Below are positions 16,391 through 29,147 of a stretch of 64,000 nucleotides of DNA, piece after piece. The stretch's first letter is position 1, and each line of letters begins with the position of its first letter. A program made the position numbers and the translations under genes. Source of the DNA: Mycolicibacterium psychrotolerans (GTDB taxonomy: Bacteria; Actinomycetota; Actinomycetes; Mycobacteriales; Mycobacteriaceae); assembly GCF_010729305.1 (NCBI RefSeq), contig NZ_AP022574.1:930001-994000 (forward strand), read 5' to 3'. Below the pieces are notes generated by a model that was given only the letters and a program-made list of their open reading frames with translations, was not told where the DNA came from and did not search any database.

Positions 16391-17697
16391 GTGGGCAGCA
16401 GTGGGCTGGCGCAGCAGCGGATGCGCACACTCGACGAGTCCGTGCTCGTCGACGAAGAGGAGGCAGACCGGCCGGTCCTCGACTTCCTCAGAGCCACACC
16501 GGGCCGGCTGGCGTTGGTAGCCGTCGTTCTGGTGGTTGCGGTGCTCGGCGTCGGTGCGGCCGCATCGAAGACGGTTTACGACCGGCAAGGCCAGCTGGAG
16601 ACCCTGCGATCGCGCACCGAACCCCTTGCGGATGCAGCCCAACGGATCTACAGCGCACTCTCGTTCGCGAACACGAGCGCGGCCACCGGGTTCCTGTCCG
16701 GCGGCGTCGCACCCCGTGACGTTCGCGAACGGTACGACGCCGCTGTCGGGCAGGCGTCTGCCGGCCTGGTCACCGCTTCGAATGGCGTGTCGCCGAACGA
16801 TGTTCACTCGTTGAGAATGCTGACTGACGTCTCCAATCAACTGGCGGTGTACACCGGGCTCGTGGCGACTGCTCATGCCGGTAACCGCGCAGGCAACCCG
16901 ATCGGAGTCGCCTACCTCAACGAATCATCGGCGTTGATGCAGCAGGGCATCCTGCCGGCCGCCGGACAGTTGTACGCGAGCCAATCCGATGCCGTCACCA
17001 CGTCGGGGCGCTCCATCGGCCCGCCCCACGTCGTGATCGCGACGGGCGTACTCGTGCTCGTGTTGCTGGTGCTCGCCCAGGTGACGCTTGCTCGGCGCAG
17101 CCATCGTCGGTTCAACCCCGGATTGATGCTCGCATCGGTGTTGATGGCGGTGCTGGTGGTGTGGCTGGCGGTGGCCGGGCTGGCGTCTGCACACGCCGCA
17201 GGCAATGCGCGGATGCAGGGCGGTGAGCCGATGAACACGGTGGTGAAAGCACGGATCCTCGCACAGCAAGCCCGTGCGGAAGAGATCCTCGGGTTGCTCA
17301 AGCGGGGCTCCGACTCGATGTCCGACATGAGATTCGATGAGCGGACCGCACAGATCGGGTGGTTGCTCGACGAGCACAGAGTCGACGGGGCGGCGAAGGC
17401 ACTACACGGCTGGATGCAGTCGCATGAGGAGATCCGGAGCACGTTGGCCGACGGCGACTACGGGGGCGCGGTAGCGATCGCGCAAGATGACGCGCCGCAG
17501 CACTCAACGGTCCAGTTCACGCAATTGGACACGGCACTACGGGACGAGATCACCGAACTGCGCGAACGGCAGCGCCAAGGGATCGCACAGGCCTACACCG
17601 CGCTGAATCTCCTTCCGTTCGGCGCGGCGGCGATCAGTGTGTTGGCGGCGCTGGCGGTGGCCGCCGGCATCGCGCCACGACTGAGTGAGTACCACTG

Positions 17698-17698
<1 letters not shown>
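16391..17698 (+). CDS. glnX: GlnX, transmembrane partner of the GlnH-PknG amino-acid sensing pathway
   Basis: A 435-residue membrane protein that, by gene order and topology, corresponds to GlnX of M. tuberculosis, which relays extracytoplasmic amino-acid binding by GlnH to PknG. An acidic N-terminal tail (LVDEEEADRPVLDFL) precedes helix 1 (about 39-60). A large periplasmic helical domain rich in Ala/Gln follows, then a central pair of helices (about 213-265) around RRSHRRFNPG, a second periplasmic domain, and a final helix near the C-terminus. The start is GTG at 16391, with GAGGTG 8 bases upstream. Its TGA overlaps the glnH ATG (TGATG), so the two are translationally coupled. Confidence 0.9.
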
Positions 17699-20635
<2,937 letters not shown>

Positions 20636-20685
20636 CGTGAGCCCGGAATCTGACGTCGGCGATGACAGTCCCCGCAGCGCGGTGG

Positions 20686-22122
20686 CTAGCCCGACGAGGG
20701 CAGTTCACGCTTGCCGCTGTCACCACGGGTCTCCCGGCGCGGCAAGCGCTTCGGACCTTCGACGGCGACCGAACCGGCATCAACGACGGGCGCAATTCGC
20801 GATGCGTCGACCCGGTATGCTGTCGGCCCGGCCCGTTCGGCGGTTTCCTCGGACGTCACCGCCACGCGATGGCTGCGCCGCAGGCTGATGTGAATCTCCT
20901 CGGTCTCCTCGAAGACCTCCCGTACCGCGCGCAGCGGCTTGGTCGTCGTGTCGATGGCACTGACAATGATCGGCGGCACGAACGGACGGACCCAGCGCAT
21001 CGCCGCCCCGGCCACGTCCGGCACTGCCGGCAGCACCGATCGCTTGCCTGGCCGCGGCTGCGTCACAGCGGGTAGCCGCTCGGGGGCCTCGTCAGGCGAC
21101 GCATCGGCGGACAACGCCGGCAATTCCTCAGTCCCCGACTCCGCCGATACCCCGGGAACCCGTTCGGATGCCACCGGGGTCGGCGCCTCTGACGCCGCGG
21201 CGACGCGACGGCGCTGCTCTTCCCGATCGATCTCGGCCTGCGCAGCGATCTCCAGGCGGGCGCTATCGAGTTCGTGCTCGGCCCAGAGTGTTTCGACGGC
21301 CGCACGCACCTCGGCCCGCTTCACAGCGATCGCGGTGTCGGCCTCCAGGTCCGCCCGCTCACGTTGGTCAAGTGCTGCCGTGCGGCGATCCTCTGAGGTT
21401 CTCGCCCGCGAGAGCCGGAGGATCAACGGCAGGAGGAACAACACCACGAACAAGCCGACTACTAGAGCCCGCAACACCGTCGCTGCAGGGCTCCCGAGCG
21501 TGTGAGCGTTCATCGCCAACCACCGCGCGCCGAACCCACGGTCGGCACGGGCGATCGCGGCGTCGCGTGCCTGCGTGAGCGCACGCTCTTCATCGGCCAC
21601 TGTCGCGTCGAGCGCAGACGCGAGCCGGTTCCGTTCGGACTCCACCGTGTCGAGCCGATGCTGTGCGTCTTCGAGGAACGCGTCCGCCGTGCGCTGCTCC
21701 GGTCCGCTGCCGGGCACCCCGGTGATATGCGTCTGCGGGCACTGCGGTGCCGCGTTGAACTCACATCGGGCGACGACCAGCGCCTCGTCCCGCTCACGGC
21801 CCGCCCTCGCCACGGCGTCATCGAGAGCCGTACGGGCCTGCCTCGCCTGGTCCAGATCGTTCGACGTCGCGACGACGGCGGGTGTCGAAGCGGCACTGCG
21901 CGCGGCTTCCTCGTCGAGTCGGCGGTCGCTCGAGCCGGCGAAGATCACCACGGCCGCCAGCTCGCCGGCGACAACACCCGCCACGACTGCGGCGGTCGCG
22001 TACGTCAGTCCGCGCGGCCACGTAACAGTGGCATTGAAACGCTTGTCAAACATCGGAACTCCATGAATGTGGGGCATGTCGATTTTCGGCGGAACCATCA
22101 CGCCAACGGGAATGTGGGCCAT
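20686..22122 (-). CDS. DUF4407-like membrane protein with coiled coil
   Basis: A 478-residue membrane protein. One helix lies at about 40-63 (LTYATAAVVAGVVAGELAAV). A long charged Ala/Arg/Glu-rich extracytoplasmic segment follows, containing GVPGSGPEQRTADAFLEDAQ, a DUF4407-type motif. A second helix runs at about 205-230 (LRALVVGLFVVLFLLPLIL), and then a cytoplasmic coiled coil (RTAALDQRERADLEADTAIA onward) and a Pro/Ser-rich acidic-basic tail. Usual DUF4407 proteins, as I recall them, have an extra N-terminal helix pair not present here. ATG at 22122 is chosen because the sequence upstream looks non-coding. It is divergent from the DUF2786 gene and convergent with pknG. Function unknown. Confidence 0.8.
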   Translation of the reverse strand: MAHIPVGVMVPPKIDMPHIHGVPMFDKRFNATVTWPRGLTYATAAVVAGVVAGELAAVVIFAGSSDRRLDEEAARSAASTPAVVATSNDLDQARQARTALDDAVARAGRERDEALVVARCEFNAAPQCPQTHITGVPGSGPEQRTADAFLEDAQHRLDTVESERNRLASALDATVADEERALTQARDAAIARADRGFGARWLAMNAHTLGSPAATVLRALVVGLFVVLFLLPLILRLSRARTSEDRRTAALDQRERADLEADTAIAVKRAEVRAAVETLWAEHELDSARLEIAAQAEIDREEQRRRVAAASEAPTPVASERVPGVSAESGTEELPALSADASPDEAPERLPAVTQPRPGKRSVLPAVPDVAGAAMRWVRPFVPPIIVSAIDTTTKPLRAVREVFEETEEIHISLRRSHRVAVTSEETAERAGPTAYRVDASRIAPVVDAGSVAVEGPKRLPRRETRGDSGKRELPSSG

Positions 22123-22208
22123 CGTCTCACACCCTGATGCCCCTCGCGCGCACCCTGGTGGCACGCGCCGCCGACCGATTGTCGGACCCTCGCGCCAGAC
22201 TTGCCGAC

Positions 22209-23510
22209 ATGGGCAAGCGCAACCGCGAGCGGCGGACGGCCAAACAGAAGCAACGGCGTCGGTCGGCCACCGAACGCGAACGCAGACGGCCTGACCCTGA
22301 GCAGGATCGGACGCAGCTTCTCGAACGCCTGATCGTGGCCTGGCGTACCGCTGCCGGCACCCCCTCACCGTGGCGCGCGAGTGAAGTCTTGGAGAAGTCT
22401 CGCGGCTACGAGCGCGAACTTGACGTCACGGCCGGCCTTGTTGTGCACGAGGCCATCCGGGCGGCGTGGGAGCGCGGATGGTCGCCGACGGACCTGCACG
22501 AGGTCGCGCGCCGCAGGGCGGACGGCGCAACCGTGCGCTACCTCGACGAAGCCATCGTGCTCCAATCTCGGCAGTATGCGGCAGCGGCGCTGCACCCACA
22601 GTGGCGCGCGCAGCTGGCGGACATCTCAGCGACAGTTGGGCCGGCGGGGGCAGAACCGCAGATGTGGCGTTGGGCTGTTGCGCAATCTGTCGACGAGCGC
22701 ACCGCGGTGACCGTCGTCCTGTCCGTACTGCACCTGCTGGACCGACTTCCCGCGATCGCGGCGCTGCTTCCGCTGCCCGGTGCGCACCGCCATGCACCCG
22801 CGGTGGTCGCCGGGGTCGACGAGGTCGACGAGAAGATGCTCGCACGGGTACGCGCACTCCTCGCCAAGGCTGAGGCCACCGAGTACCCCGACGAGGCCGA
22901 GGCGCTGTCGGCCAAGGCACAGGCACTCATGGCGCGGTACTCCTTGCAGGAGGCGGTTATCGATCACGACCGCGGGCGGAAATCGATCGCCACGTCACGC
23001 CGAATCTGGATCGAGAACCCCTACGTGGCAGCGAAGGTGGGCGTCGTACAGGCAGTCGCCCAGGCCAATCGGTGCCGGACGGTATGGATCAAGAATTTGG
23101 GTTGCGTCGTCGTTGTCGGCGCGGAAACCGACCTGGATCTGGTCGGGCTGCTCAGTACGTCGCTACTGGTGCAGGCGAGTCGGGCGATGCTGCTGGCCGG
23201 ACGTCGGCATGCGGTCCGGGGCCAGACGCGCACCAAGTCGTTCCGGCTCTCCTTTCTGGTCGCCTACGCCAGCCGTATCGGCGAACGGCTCGGTGATGCG
23301 AGTTCGTCGGTGACCGAGGAATTTCGACGCGACGATCGGCTGCTGCCCGTCCTGGCGGCGCGCAACCGCGCGGCGGACGAAGCATTCGCCCGGTTGTTCC
23401 CCAGTACCGTCGCGTGCCCTCTGGTGGGTTACGACGCCGTCGGTACGGGTGCCGGGCGCGCGGCGGCGGACACGGCGGTCCTCGACATCCGAGACGCGAT
23501 CGCGGGCTGA
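22209..23510 (+). CDS. DUF2786 domain protein
   Basis: A 433-residue uncharacterised protein. A very basic N-terminus (GKRNRERRTAKQKQRRRSAT) could bind nucleic acid. The DUF2786 unit is at about 225-262 (VDEKMLARVRALLAKAEATE, YPDEAEALSAKAQALMARYSL). It is followed by the companion domain usually found with it (WIENPYVAAKVGVVQAVAQA, then NRCRTVWI, and a long helical end). DUF2786 proteins occur in actinobacteria and their phages, and no activity is established. ATG at 22209 is chosen over an earlier frame at 22137 because the extra residues do not look conserved and would crowd the divergent DUF4407 promoter. Followed after 69 bases by another uncharacterised gene on the same strand. Confidence 0.85.
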   Translation: MGKRNRERRTAKQKQRRRSATERERRRPDPEQDRTQLLERLIVAWRTAAGTPSPWRASEVLEKSRGYERELDVTAGLVVHEAIRAAWERGWSPTDLHEVARRRADGATVRYLDEAIVLQSRQYAAAALHPQWRAQLADISATVGPAGAEPQMWRWAVAQSVDERTAVTVVLSVLHLLDRLPAIAALLPLPGAHRHAPAVVAGVDEVDEKMLARVRALLAKAEATEYPDEAEALSAKAQALMARYSLQEAVIDHDRGRKSIATSRRIWIENPYVAAKVGVVQAVAQANRCRTVWIKNLGCVVVVGAETDLDLVGLLSTSLLVQASRAMLLAGRRHAVRGQTRTKSFRLSFLVAYASRIGERLGDASSSVTEEFRRDDRLLPVLAARNRAADEAFARLFPSTVACPLVGYDAVGTGAGRAAADTAVLDIRDAIAG

Positions 23511-23579
23511 TGCCCGGCCATACAGGACGACCACGCCCGACGGCGCCCGAATCCGCGGCGAACATGCGATCCTCGGACA

Positions 23580-24833
23580 ATGGCGCGAACGTGGTTGTCG
23601 GTGACGGTCGAGCTGCTTGGGGGCCGCGGCGAGGAACTGTGGCCGTGGCCCGGCCGCGTGTTCGTCGTCGGCCCGTCGCACACCTTCATCGACCTCGCGA
23701 ACGCCATCAACGACGCCTTCGCCAGGTGGGACAGGTCGCACCTGTCGATGTTCACCCTTGCTGATGGACGAGTGGTCACCGACGCGGAGACGGGGGCCGA
23801 GATCGCCTCGTGGGGCGTCGGGCCGGTCGCGCAGACAGTGGACATCGAGTCGGCCAAGGTCGCTCGAAACGTCACTGCCGGCACGGAGTTTCAATTCGTC
23901 TTCGACCTGGGTGACGAGTGGACCCACCGCTGCGTGGTCGGCGACGGCAAGGTCGACCCCGTGGACACGCTGGGAATCACGCCCAAGAAGCCACTGCCCT
24001 ACTGGGGGTGGGGCAGCATCCCTGACCAGTACGGGCGCCGGTGGGCCGACGATGATGGGCACAGCGAGATTCCGAGCAGGCCCGGCCGACCGCATCCGAT
24101 GCTGCTGCACGCATGGCCCGGACCGAACCAGGCTCCGATCGATCTGAGCGAACTGCGCGCTGCTGTCGGAGCAGGAGACGCAGCGCGTGTCCTCACGGCA
24201 GTGGAAGGACGTGACGTCGACGACGTGCTGCAACTGGTAGGCGCCGCCCTACTCACGGCACTGGAACAGCAACAGGAGAGTGCCAAGCCGGTGGCGCTCT
24301 CGATCATCAATCGACTGACGCTGCGCGCCGGCCCGGGTGACGACGTGTTGGCTGAGGATCTGCTTGCGTGTCTGCGCGAAGAACCGCTCGCCGGACGGGT
24401 GGTGCCGGCCGACCTCGAGATGCTCGCTATCACACTGGAAGGGGACTTCGACCTTTCGAGCGGCGGCTACCTCGACCTGCAGACCGGCGACGTCTACGGC
24501 GACAGCAGCACCGATCCCGCGATGGTGGGCGAGGATGCCGCCATAGACGTCGAAGAGGAACCACACCGTTGGCTACGGTTCGACAGCGTCGGCTCGCGAG
24601 ACGGCTGGGATGACATGGCGGCTTTCGCCGCGCGGAATCACGATGTGGCACTACGGGTTCGGCTGGAACGGTCGATCGAGGGAAAGGGCGCCTTCCGCCG
24701 GTTCCGCGACATCGTCCACGAGGAGGGTTTCGCCCAACAGTGGCACGCATTCTCGACCGACCGCCAATTGGGTCGTGCCCGTGCCTTTCTCGCCGGGGAG
24801 GGCATCCGCGTGGGACGTAGGCCCACTTGTTGA
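23580..24833 (+). CDS. pRiA4b ORF-3-like domain fused to a UPF0158-like domain
   Basis: A 417-residue protein with two recognisable parts. Residues about 1-180 are a pRiA4b ORF-3-like domain: WSVTVELLG-type start, HTFIDLANAINDAFARWD, and the hallmark FDLGDEWTH at 108-116. This is the family of plasmid and transposon passenger proteins. After a helical linker (about 190-285), residues about 290-410 look like UPF0158: YLDLQTGDVYGD, WLRFDSVGSRDGWDDMAAFA and KGAFRRFRDIVHEEG. Each domain exists alone elsewhere and the fusion is unusual. Neither has a proven function. The gene follows the DUF2786 gene closely and may be co-expressed with it. Confidence 0.82.
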   Translation: MARTWLSVTVELLGGRGEELWPWPGRVFVVGPSHTFIDLANAINDAFARWDRSHLSMFTLADGRVVTDAETGAEIASWGVGPVAQTVDIESAKVARNVTAGTEFQFVFDLGDEWTHRCVVGDGKVDPVDTLGITPKKPLPYWGWGSIPDQYGRRWADDDGHSEIPSRPGRPHPMLLHAWPGPNQAPIDLSELRAAVGAGDAARVLTAVEGRDVDDVLQLVGAALLTALEQQQESAKPVALSIINRLTLRAGPGDDVLAEDLLACLREEPLAGRVVPADLEMLAITLEGDFDLSSGGYLDLQTGDVYGDSSTDPAMVGEDAAIDVEEEPHRWLRFDSVGSRDGWDDMAAFAARNHDVALRVRLERSIEGKGAFRRFRDIVHEEGFAQQWHAFSTDRQLGRARAFLAGEGIRVGRRPTC

Positions 24834-24903
24834 CTTCATTTCGCACCCAGGCGCTGAACTGCGGGTAGGCCCGCCGTGAATGAGTTGTCGGCCGCCGCCG
24901 CGC

Positions 24904-27042
24904 CTACCCAGCCGGCGTCACGTCCGCGCCGGAACCCTTGGACGAAGCCTTCGAGCGCTTCTCCGCCCGCACGGCCTTCGTGCCGCGCACGTACCCGGTC
25001 GCCGAGACCGCCGCCGCCAACAGCGCGTCCTCACCGGCGACGAACGGGTGGAATCCGACACCGGCGCCGCCGCGGCCCTTGACGGGGATGTCCGCGACCT
25101 CGGTGACCTTCCAGGCCTTCCCGGAGATCGACAGGATCGCTTCACCATTCCCGCACGTCAGCGGCAGCGCGGCGATCACCTCGTCGTCGTCTCCGGCCAG
25201 CTTGACGCCGGCCACGCCGTTGCCGGCCGCGCCCTGGGGGTTCACCGCCGCCGGATCGATCCGCAGCACCTTGCCGCGTCGTGTCACCAACGCCAGATGG
25301 GACCCGGGTGCGAGGACCCCCGACCGGACCAGTCCCGTGATGTCGGGTGCCACCGGGATATCGCGGATCTTGAACGGCAGGCCGTTGCCGTTGGTGAACT
25401 TCACCCGGCCGTCGGTCCAGACCGCCCAGCCCAGACCGGAGGTGAGCAGGTCGCCGTGGCTGTCGGAGAACACCCCTCGGTCGTCGAGGCGCCACGCGGG
25501 GTTGGTCTTGCGCTCACGGGCGCCGTCCTCGTCGGAGCCCGACACCGTCGGCGTCGCCTCGAAGTCCAGCACGGTGCGACGGTCGAACTCCGCGCCCTTG
25601 AACAGCTTGGCGGTCTCCACCAGTTCCTGGTCGATCACCTTTCGGCGCGCATCAGGGTTCGACACCAATTCGGTGAGTTCGGCGAACTCGGCGTCCAGCT
25701 TCTCGGCTTCGGCCTGCAGCTCGATGACGTCGAGCTTTGTCAGACGGCGAAGCTGCAGCGCCAGAACGTAATCGGCTTGTTCGGTGTCGATGCCGAACCG
25801 TTCCTGCAAGCCCCGGCGGGCGTCATCGACGGTGTCGGATCCTCGGATCACCGCGACGGCGGCGTCGATGTCCAGGTGGATGGTCATCAGGCCCGCCACC
25901 AGGTGACGCCGCGCGGTGACCTTCTCCAGGCGATACTCGCTGCGGCGCAGTACCACCGAGTCCCGTAGGTGCAGGAACGCGGCGATCAGTTCGCGCACCG
26001 ACCACCACCGCGGCACCCGATCCTCGTCCAATGCGACCAGGCTGGCGGCGAACGTGGACTCCAGCGGGGTCAAGGCCAGCAGCTGCTCCCGGATGGTCTC
26101 GGCATCGTGTCCGCGCTTGGCGGTGACGACGATCCGCAGTCCGTTGCGCCGGTCGGTGAGGTCGGACATGTCGGCTACGCCCGGCATCTCGCCGGACTCG
26201 ACCAGAGCCCGGATCCGTTCCTGCACAGTGTTGCTCGCGACGCCGGGCGGGAGCTCGGTGATGATGCAGTTCTTGCCGTCGACCGAGACCGTGCCCCGCA
26301 CGGTGAACGCGCCGCGGCCGGTGGTGATGTACTCGCGCAGTCCGGCGGTGCCGACCACGGTGGCGCCGCACCCCCAGTCGGGACCGGGAATCAGCTTGAG
26401 CAATCGGTCGTCGGTCATGTTCGGGGTCTTCAGCAGCGCCCGGCAGGCGGCCATGATCTCCCGCGGATTGTGGGCAGGTACCTTGGTGGCCCATCCTTCG
26501 GCGATGCCGACCGCGCCGTTGCAGAGCAGCACCGGCCACTGCGCGGGCAGCACGGTCGGCTCGATCCACTCACCGTCGAACGTCGAGACCATCGGCACCG
26601 CATGGTCGTTGAGCTCGGCGGTCAGTGCCGCGCCGGGCGCCGACAACCGCATCTCGGTGTAGCGATCGGCTGCCGGGATGTCGCCCTGGATCCGGGGGAA
26701 GGCGCCCTGCCCGTCGATGACCTTCACGCGCTGGAACTCTGCGGCCATCAACGCTGCGGCACCGTACATGGACGCACCGCCGTGCGGGTGCAGATTTCCG
26801 GTGACCGCAGAGCAGACCTTCGAGGACTTCTGCGGCTTGTTTCCGGGCAGCAGTCTCGAGTCGTGCATCTGGTAGAGCAACCGCCGTTGACCGGGCTTGA
26901 GACCGTCGAACGCGGACGGGATGGCGCGGTCGCTGACGCTGTAGAGCGCGAAGGTCAGCTGGTAGTGGTTCCAGTAGTCGTCGGCGCTCTGGTCGAGCAC
27001 CAGGTCTGGGTTCTGCTCGGGAACGTCCAGGGTGGCGGTCAC
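24904..27042 (-). CDS. TopoM-like subunit (GyrA-type) of an atypical type II topoisomerase
   Basis: A 712-residue GyrA/ParC-type protein, the DNA-cleaving subunit. The core has LKPGQRRLLYQMHD, KSSKVCSAVTGNLHPHGGAS and the active-site Tyr in AADRYTEMRLS. A C-terminal beta-pinwheel-like part follows (LVTRRGKVLRIDPAAVNPQG onward, then GRGGAGVGFHPFV). I see no exact GyrA box (QRRGGKG type). The closest string is VKGRGGAGVGF, which would differ from canonical negative supercoiling enzymes. Fast-growing mycobacteria carry such a second enzyme, described in M. smegmatis as TopoNM. The start is GTG at 27042: its GGAG overlaps the stop of the partner gene 8 bases upstream, so the subunits are coupled. 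Confidence 0.9.
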   Translation of the reverse strand: MTATLDVPEQNPDLVLDQSADDYWNHYQLTFALYSVSDRAIPSAFDGLKPGQRRLLYQMHDSRLLPGNKPQKSSKVCSAVTGNLHPHGGASMYGAAALMAAEFQRVKVIDGQGAFPRIQGDIPAADRYTEMRLSAPGAALTAELNDHAVPMVSTFDGEWIEPTVLPAQWPVLLCNGAVGIAEGWATKVPAHNPREIMAACRALLKTPNMTDDRLLKLIPGPDWGCGATVVGTAGLREYITTGRGAFTVRGTVSVDGKNCIITELPPGVASNTVQERIRALVESGEMPGVADMSDLTDRRNGLRIVVTAKRGHDAETIREQLLALTPLESTFAASLVALDEDRVPRWWSVRELIAAFLHLRDSVVLRRSEYRLEKVTARRHLVAGLMTIHLDIDAAVAVIRGSDTVDDARRGLQERFGIDTEQADYVLALQLRRLTKLDVIELQAEAEKLDAEFAELTELVSNPDARRKVIDQELVETAKLFKGAEFDRRTVLDFEATPTVSGSDEDGARERKTNPAWRLDDRGVFSDSHGDLLTSGLGWAVWTDGRVKFTNGNGLPFKIRDIPVAPDITGLVRSGVLAPGSHLALVTRRGKVLRIDPAAVNPQGAAGNGVAGVKLAGDDDEVIAALPLTCGNGEAILSISGKAWKVTEVADIPVKGRGGAGVGFHPFVAGEDALLAAAVSATGYVRGTKAVRAEKRSKASSKGSGADVTPAG

Positions 27043-27050
27043 GGATTCTC

Positions 27051-29084
27051 CTACGTCAGGTCCAGAGCGGCGGTGTCGACACGGGCGGCCACCTCGGCCA
27101 TCCATGTACGCCTACCCTCGGGCGGCCCACCGAACAGGGTGTGGTGCAGTTTCGGGTCGCCGTCGTCGAGATGGACGCGAATGACCGTGCGGCGCTGCGG
27201 ATCCAGCACCGTGTTCCAGAAATCGTCGGCATCCATCTCGCCGAGACCCTTGTTGCGCTGGACCTCCACCTTGCGTTTGGAGGTGGCCTTCAGCTGGGCG
27301 ACCGCGGCGTCGCGCTCGGACTCGTCCTGGCAGTAGATCCGCTGCTGGCCGTCCTTGACCACGAACAGCGGCGGCAACGTCACGTAGACCATGCCCGCTT
27401 TGACGAGCGGCCGGTAGAAGTCCAGGAACATCGAGATGAGACTGGAGTTGATGTTGCCGCCGTCGGGGTCGGCGTCGGAGGCGAACAGGATCCGGTCGTA
27501 ACGACACGACTCGGGGTCGCAGTTGTCGCGGACCCCGCAGCCCAGGATGCGCTCGATCGAATCGAATTCGTCCTTGACGCGCGCTTTGTTCACGGTGAAT
27601 CCATAGACGTTGGGCGGCTTGCCTTTCAGCGGGAACGCCGCCTGGAACGTGGCGTCGCGCGCCGCCTTGATCGTGCCCAATGCCGAATCGCCCTCGCACA
27701 GGAACAACTCGGCGCCCGACCCGCGCCCGGTCTCGCGGCTGGGGAGCAGCTTCGGCGGCAGCGACAGGTTGGTCCCCAGGCCCTTGGCTTTCGACGCCGC
27801 CCGGGACCTGGCCTTGGCGCCCTCGGCGCTGCGCCGCGCCCGGGCTGACTCCAGAGCCAACTTCGTCCACAGCGACACGGCGTCTGCGTTACCGGGGTTG
27901 GCCGCCCAGATGGTGACGCTGCGCGCCACATCCGGAGCCATCGCCACGTTCAGCGAGCGCGAGGACACCGCAGTCTTGGCCTGGGAGTCCCACGACACAT
28001 CGGGTGCCCGAGTGTCCACGGCCAGCGCGGTCACCGCGGCGAAATCCTGTGCCTCCGGCCCGTCTTCGCCCTTGGCCAGGCCCAGGTCACGGATGCGGGA
28101 CGCGCGATCGGCCAGCGCCTCGGACAGCCCCTTCACCGCGGCGGTCAGGTGAGATCCGCCGCCGGGGGTGCGCACGGTGTTGCAGAACGCGGCGACGGTC
28201 GCCGGCTCGGCGGGTCCGGCGGTCAAGGACCACCGGAACGGCGTCGGACCGCGCCCGGTGGTGTACTCGCCGCGGCCCTCGACCACTGCCCGCACGCCGG
28301 GCACGGGAGTGCCCGCGGCGGCACACATGAGGTCGAGAAGGGTGTCGGTGCCCCACGGGCCGCGGAAGGCCTCGAGCAACTCGGGCCTGACCTCGTCACC
28401 CGGCCAGCCCTCGTCGATGACGGTCAGGTGGACCCCGGGCGACATCCGGGACGCAGCGTGCGCCCGCAGCAGCACCTCGTTGATGTCCACGCTGCTGTCC
28501 GGCACGACGGCGGGGTCGAACAGGATGCGCACCGTGGTGCCGTGGGCATCGGGCTTGCGGTTGCCCGAGCCGCGCAGCTTCTGCGTGTCGGCCCGGGTGA
28601 ACGGGGCATCGGGGTCGAAGTCCTTGCCCTCGAACACGCCGGGGTAACCGCCGCCGAAGCTCTGCAGGTAGGTCTTCCCGGCCCGGCGCACGGTCACGTC
28701 GGTGCGCGCGGAGATGAACACCGCGGCCGCCGCGCCGATCCCGTTCAGGCCGGCGCCGGTACTGGCAGCGTCGGAGTGGGCGGAGAACTTGCCGCCCGCC
28801 CGTGCGGTGCCGAGCGTCTTGACGATGCCGTTCTTCCCGTTCACCGGGTCGGTGTCGACGGGAAGGCCGCGGCCGTCGTCGGCGACGCTGACGGACCCGT
28901 CGGAGTGCAACGTGATCGTCACGGTGGTGCCACCGTGGCTGGGGTCGGCGACCTCCTCGATCGCATTGTCGACGATCTCGCGCAGCGCGGTGTTGAGCAC
29001 GTCGAGACCGAGATTGACCGCCGGCCGCAGGCGTGTGTGCTGGACATCGTCGAGCTCGGTGATGTCGGCGGCGGTGTAACTCAC
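27051..29084 (-). CDS. TopoN-like subunit (GyrB-type) of an atypical type II topoisomerase
   Basis: A 677-residue GyrB/ParE-type ATPase. GHKL motifs: REIVDNAIEEVAD (Glu and Asn for Mg-ATP), DDGRGLPVD, and a lid with GKFSAHSDAASTGAGLNGIG. The last is looser than the usual GLHGVGxSVVNALS. The transducer follows, with its Lys region. The TOPRIM domain has LFLCEGDSALG and DADPDGGNI, where canonical enzymes read DADVDGAHI. The C-terminal NKGLGEMDADDFWNTVLDP matches the family. The start is GTG at 29084, with AAAGGGA upstream. A frame extension to 29141 is rejected for lack of similarity. It pairs with the downstream GyrA-type gene. The housekeeping gyrBA should be elsewhere. Confidence 0.9.
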   Translation of the reverse strand: MSYTAADITELDDVQHTRLRPAVNLGLDVLNTALREIVDNAIEEVADPSHGGTTVTITLHSDGSVSVADDGRGLPVDTDPVNGKNGIVKTLGTARAGGKFSAHSDAASTGAGLNGIGAAAAVFISARTDVTVRRAGKTYLQSFGGGYPGVFEGKDFDPDAPFTRADTQKLRGSGNRKPDAHGTTVRILFDPAVVPDSSVDINEVLLRAHAASRMSPGVHLTVIDEGWPGDEVRPELLEAFRGPWGTDTLLDLMCAAAGTPVPGVRAVVEGRGEYTTGRGPTPFRWSLTAGPAEPATVAAFCNTVRTPGGGSHLTAAVKGLSEALADRASRIRDLGLAKGEDGPEAQDFAAVTALAVDTRAPDVSWDSQAKTAVSSRSLNVAMAPDVARSVTIWAANPGNADAVSLWTKLALESARARRSAEGAKARSRAASKAKGLGTNLSLPPKLLPSRETGRGSGAELFLCEGDSALGTIKAARDATFQAAFPLKGKPPNVYGFTVNKARVKDEFDSIERILGCGVRDNCDPESCRYDRILFASDADPDGGNINSSLISMFLDFYRPLVKAGMVYVTLPPLFVVKDGQQRIYCQDESERDAAVAQLKATSKRKVEVQRNKGLGEMDADDFWNTVLDPQRRTVIRVHLDDGDPKLHHTLFGGPPEGRRTWMAEVAARVDTAALDLT

Positions 29085-29147
29085 TGCGCGTCCCTTTCGG
29101 TCATGGGTGTGCCGCCAAATGGTAGACGTCAGGACGGACATCGCGGC

